DNA of 33,645 nt from NCBI GenBank assembly GCA_902826565.1, contig CADEFF010000040.1, positions 1 through 33,645 of the forward strand. The letters are read 5' to 3'. The notes under the pieces are model-generated. The model did not search any database and had not been told where the DNA came from. It worked only from the letters and a program-made list of their open reading frames with translations. This DNA comes from an uncultured Rhodospirillaceae bacterium (GTDB lineage: Bacteria; Pseudomonadota; Alphaproteobacteria; Dongiales; Dongiaceae). Below are positions 33,498 through 33,645 of the stretch, piece by piece (position 1 is the first letter of the stretch; every line of letters begins with the position of its first letter). Position numbers and translations under genes: made by a program.

Positions 33498-33645
33498 ATG
33501 CGGTACTCTGGGAAGCATCCGCGGACGTGTATCTCTCGTGGCGCGCCGGCGCTGTGGGCAGTTCGGCTTTCATCCTCCATCGCAGCCGGATTGGCGCTCG
33601 CTCTCGTTCCTGTGGCCTCGGCGCAAGGCGATCACGTCGGCGACG
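33498..33645 (+). CDS. Start of an exported protein (3' end outside window)
   Basis: 49 codons from ATG 33498 to the window edge without a stop. GGGAG lies nine bases upstream of the ATG. The product has a long basic N-region (MRYSGKHPRTCISRG) and then a hydrophobic core, SSIAAGLALALVPVASAQG, a plausible signal peptide cleaved after ASA. The mature part begins GDHVGD. The family cannot be told. The positive leader and ribosome site make it a credible gene. Confidence 0.6.
   Translation, partial: MRYSGKHPRTCISRGAPALWAVRLSSSIAAGLALALVPVASAQGDHVGD

Overview
High-GC (about two-thirds G+C) chromosomal DNA from an alphaproteobacterium. The evidence is the alaS-icd neighbourhood, a Psd-PssA pair of the short alphaproteobacterial type, an NdvB/NdvC-like pair of the Bradyrhizobium/Azospirillum kind, and a five-component Nik-type nickel ECF transporter with NikR. 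A Rhodospirillales-like lineage fits best, but this is inference. I saw no rRNA, tRNA, CRISPR array, insertion sequence or phage gene. The gene order looks like ordinary core and envelope chromosome rather than a mobile island.

Layout. 1-5 kb: the 3' end of alaS, a possible 20-residue membrane peptide, and leftward genes for a periplasmic cyclophilin, NADP isocitrate dehydrogenase, a GT4 glycosyltransferase and a LOG-type phosphoribohydrolase. 5-9.2 kb, rightward: a di-haem cytochrome c, a LysM protein, psd and pssA (phosphatidylethanolamine synthesis, overlapping genes) and a small membrane protein. 9.1-13.4 kb, leftward: a GH17 membrane protein and a GH17-GT2 fusion that probably make a periplasmic beta-1,3/1,6-glucan. 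14-20.7 kb, leftward: an MttB-family methyltransferase without an in-frame amber codon, rnk-glsA, a creatinase-like M24 protein with a degenerate metal site, a glycosyltransferase and a ZIP transporter. 20.9-24 kb, rightward: an orphan MASE1 hybrid histidine kinase with REC and Hpt domains. 24-28.2 kb, leftward: nikR, then a clear NikR operator, then nikKMLQO.

28.3-33.1 kb is the most unusual part. It holds two outer-membrane-type proteins, an aquaporin Z, a glycine-zipper protein plus HdeA-like protein pair, and an exported protein of unknown function. In front of each transcription unit I find the same 16-bp inverted repeat (consensus TTGGACC-N2-GGTCCAA), 22-23 bases before a TAGSMT or TATGGT -10-like box. 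The copy near 29.3 kb has the same geometry on both strands. This looks like a local regulon of envelope/acid-stress genes under an unidentified activator that binds at about -42. The window ends inside the signal peptide region of another exported protein.
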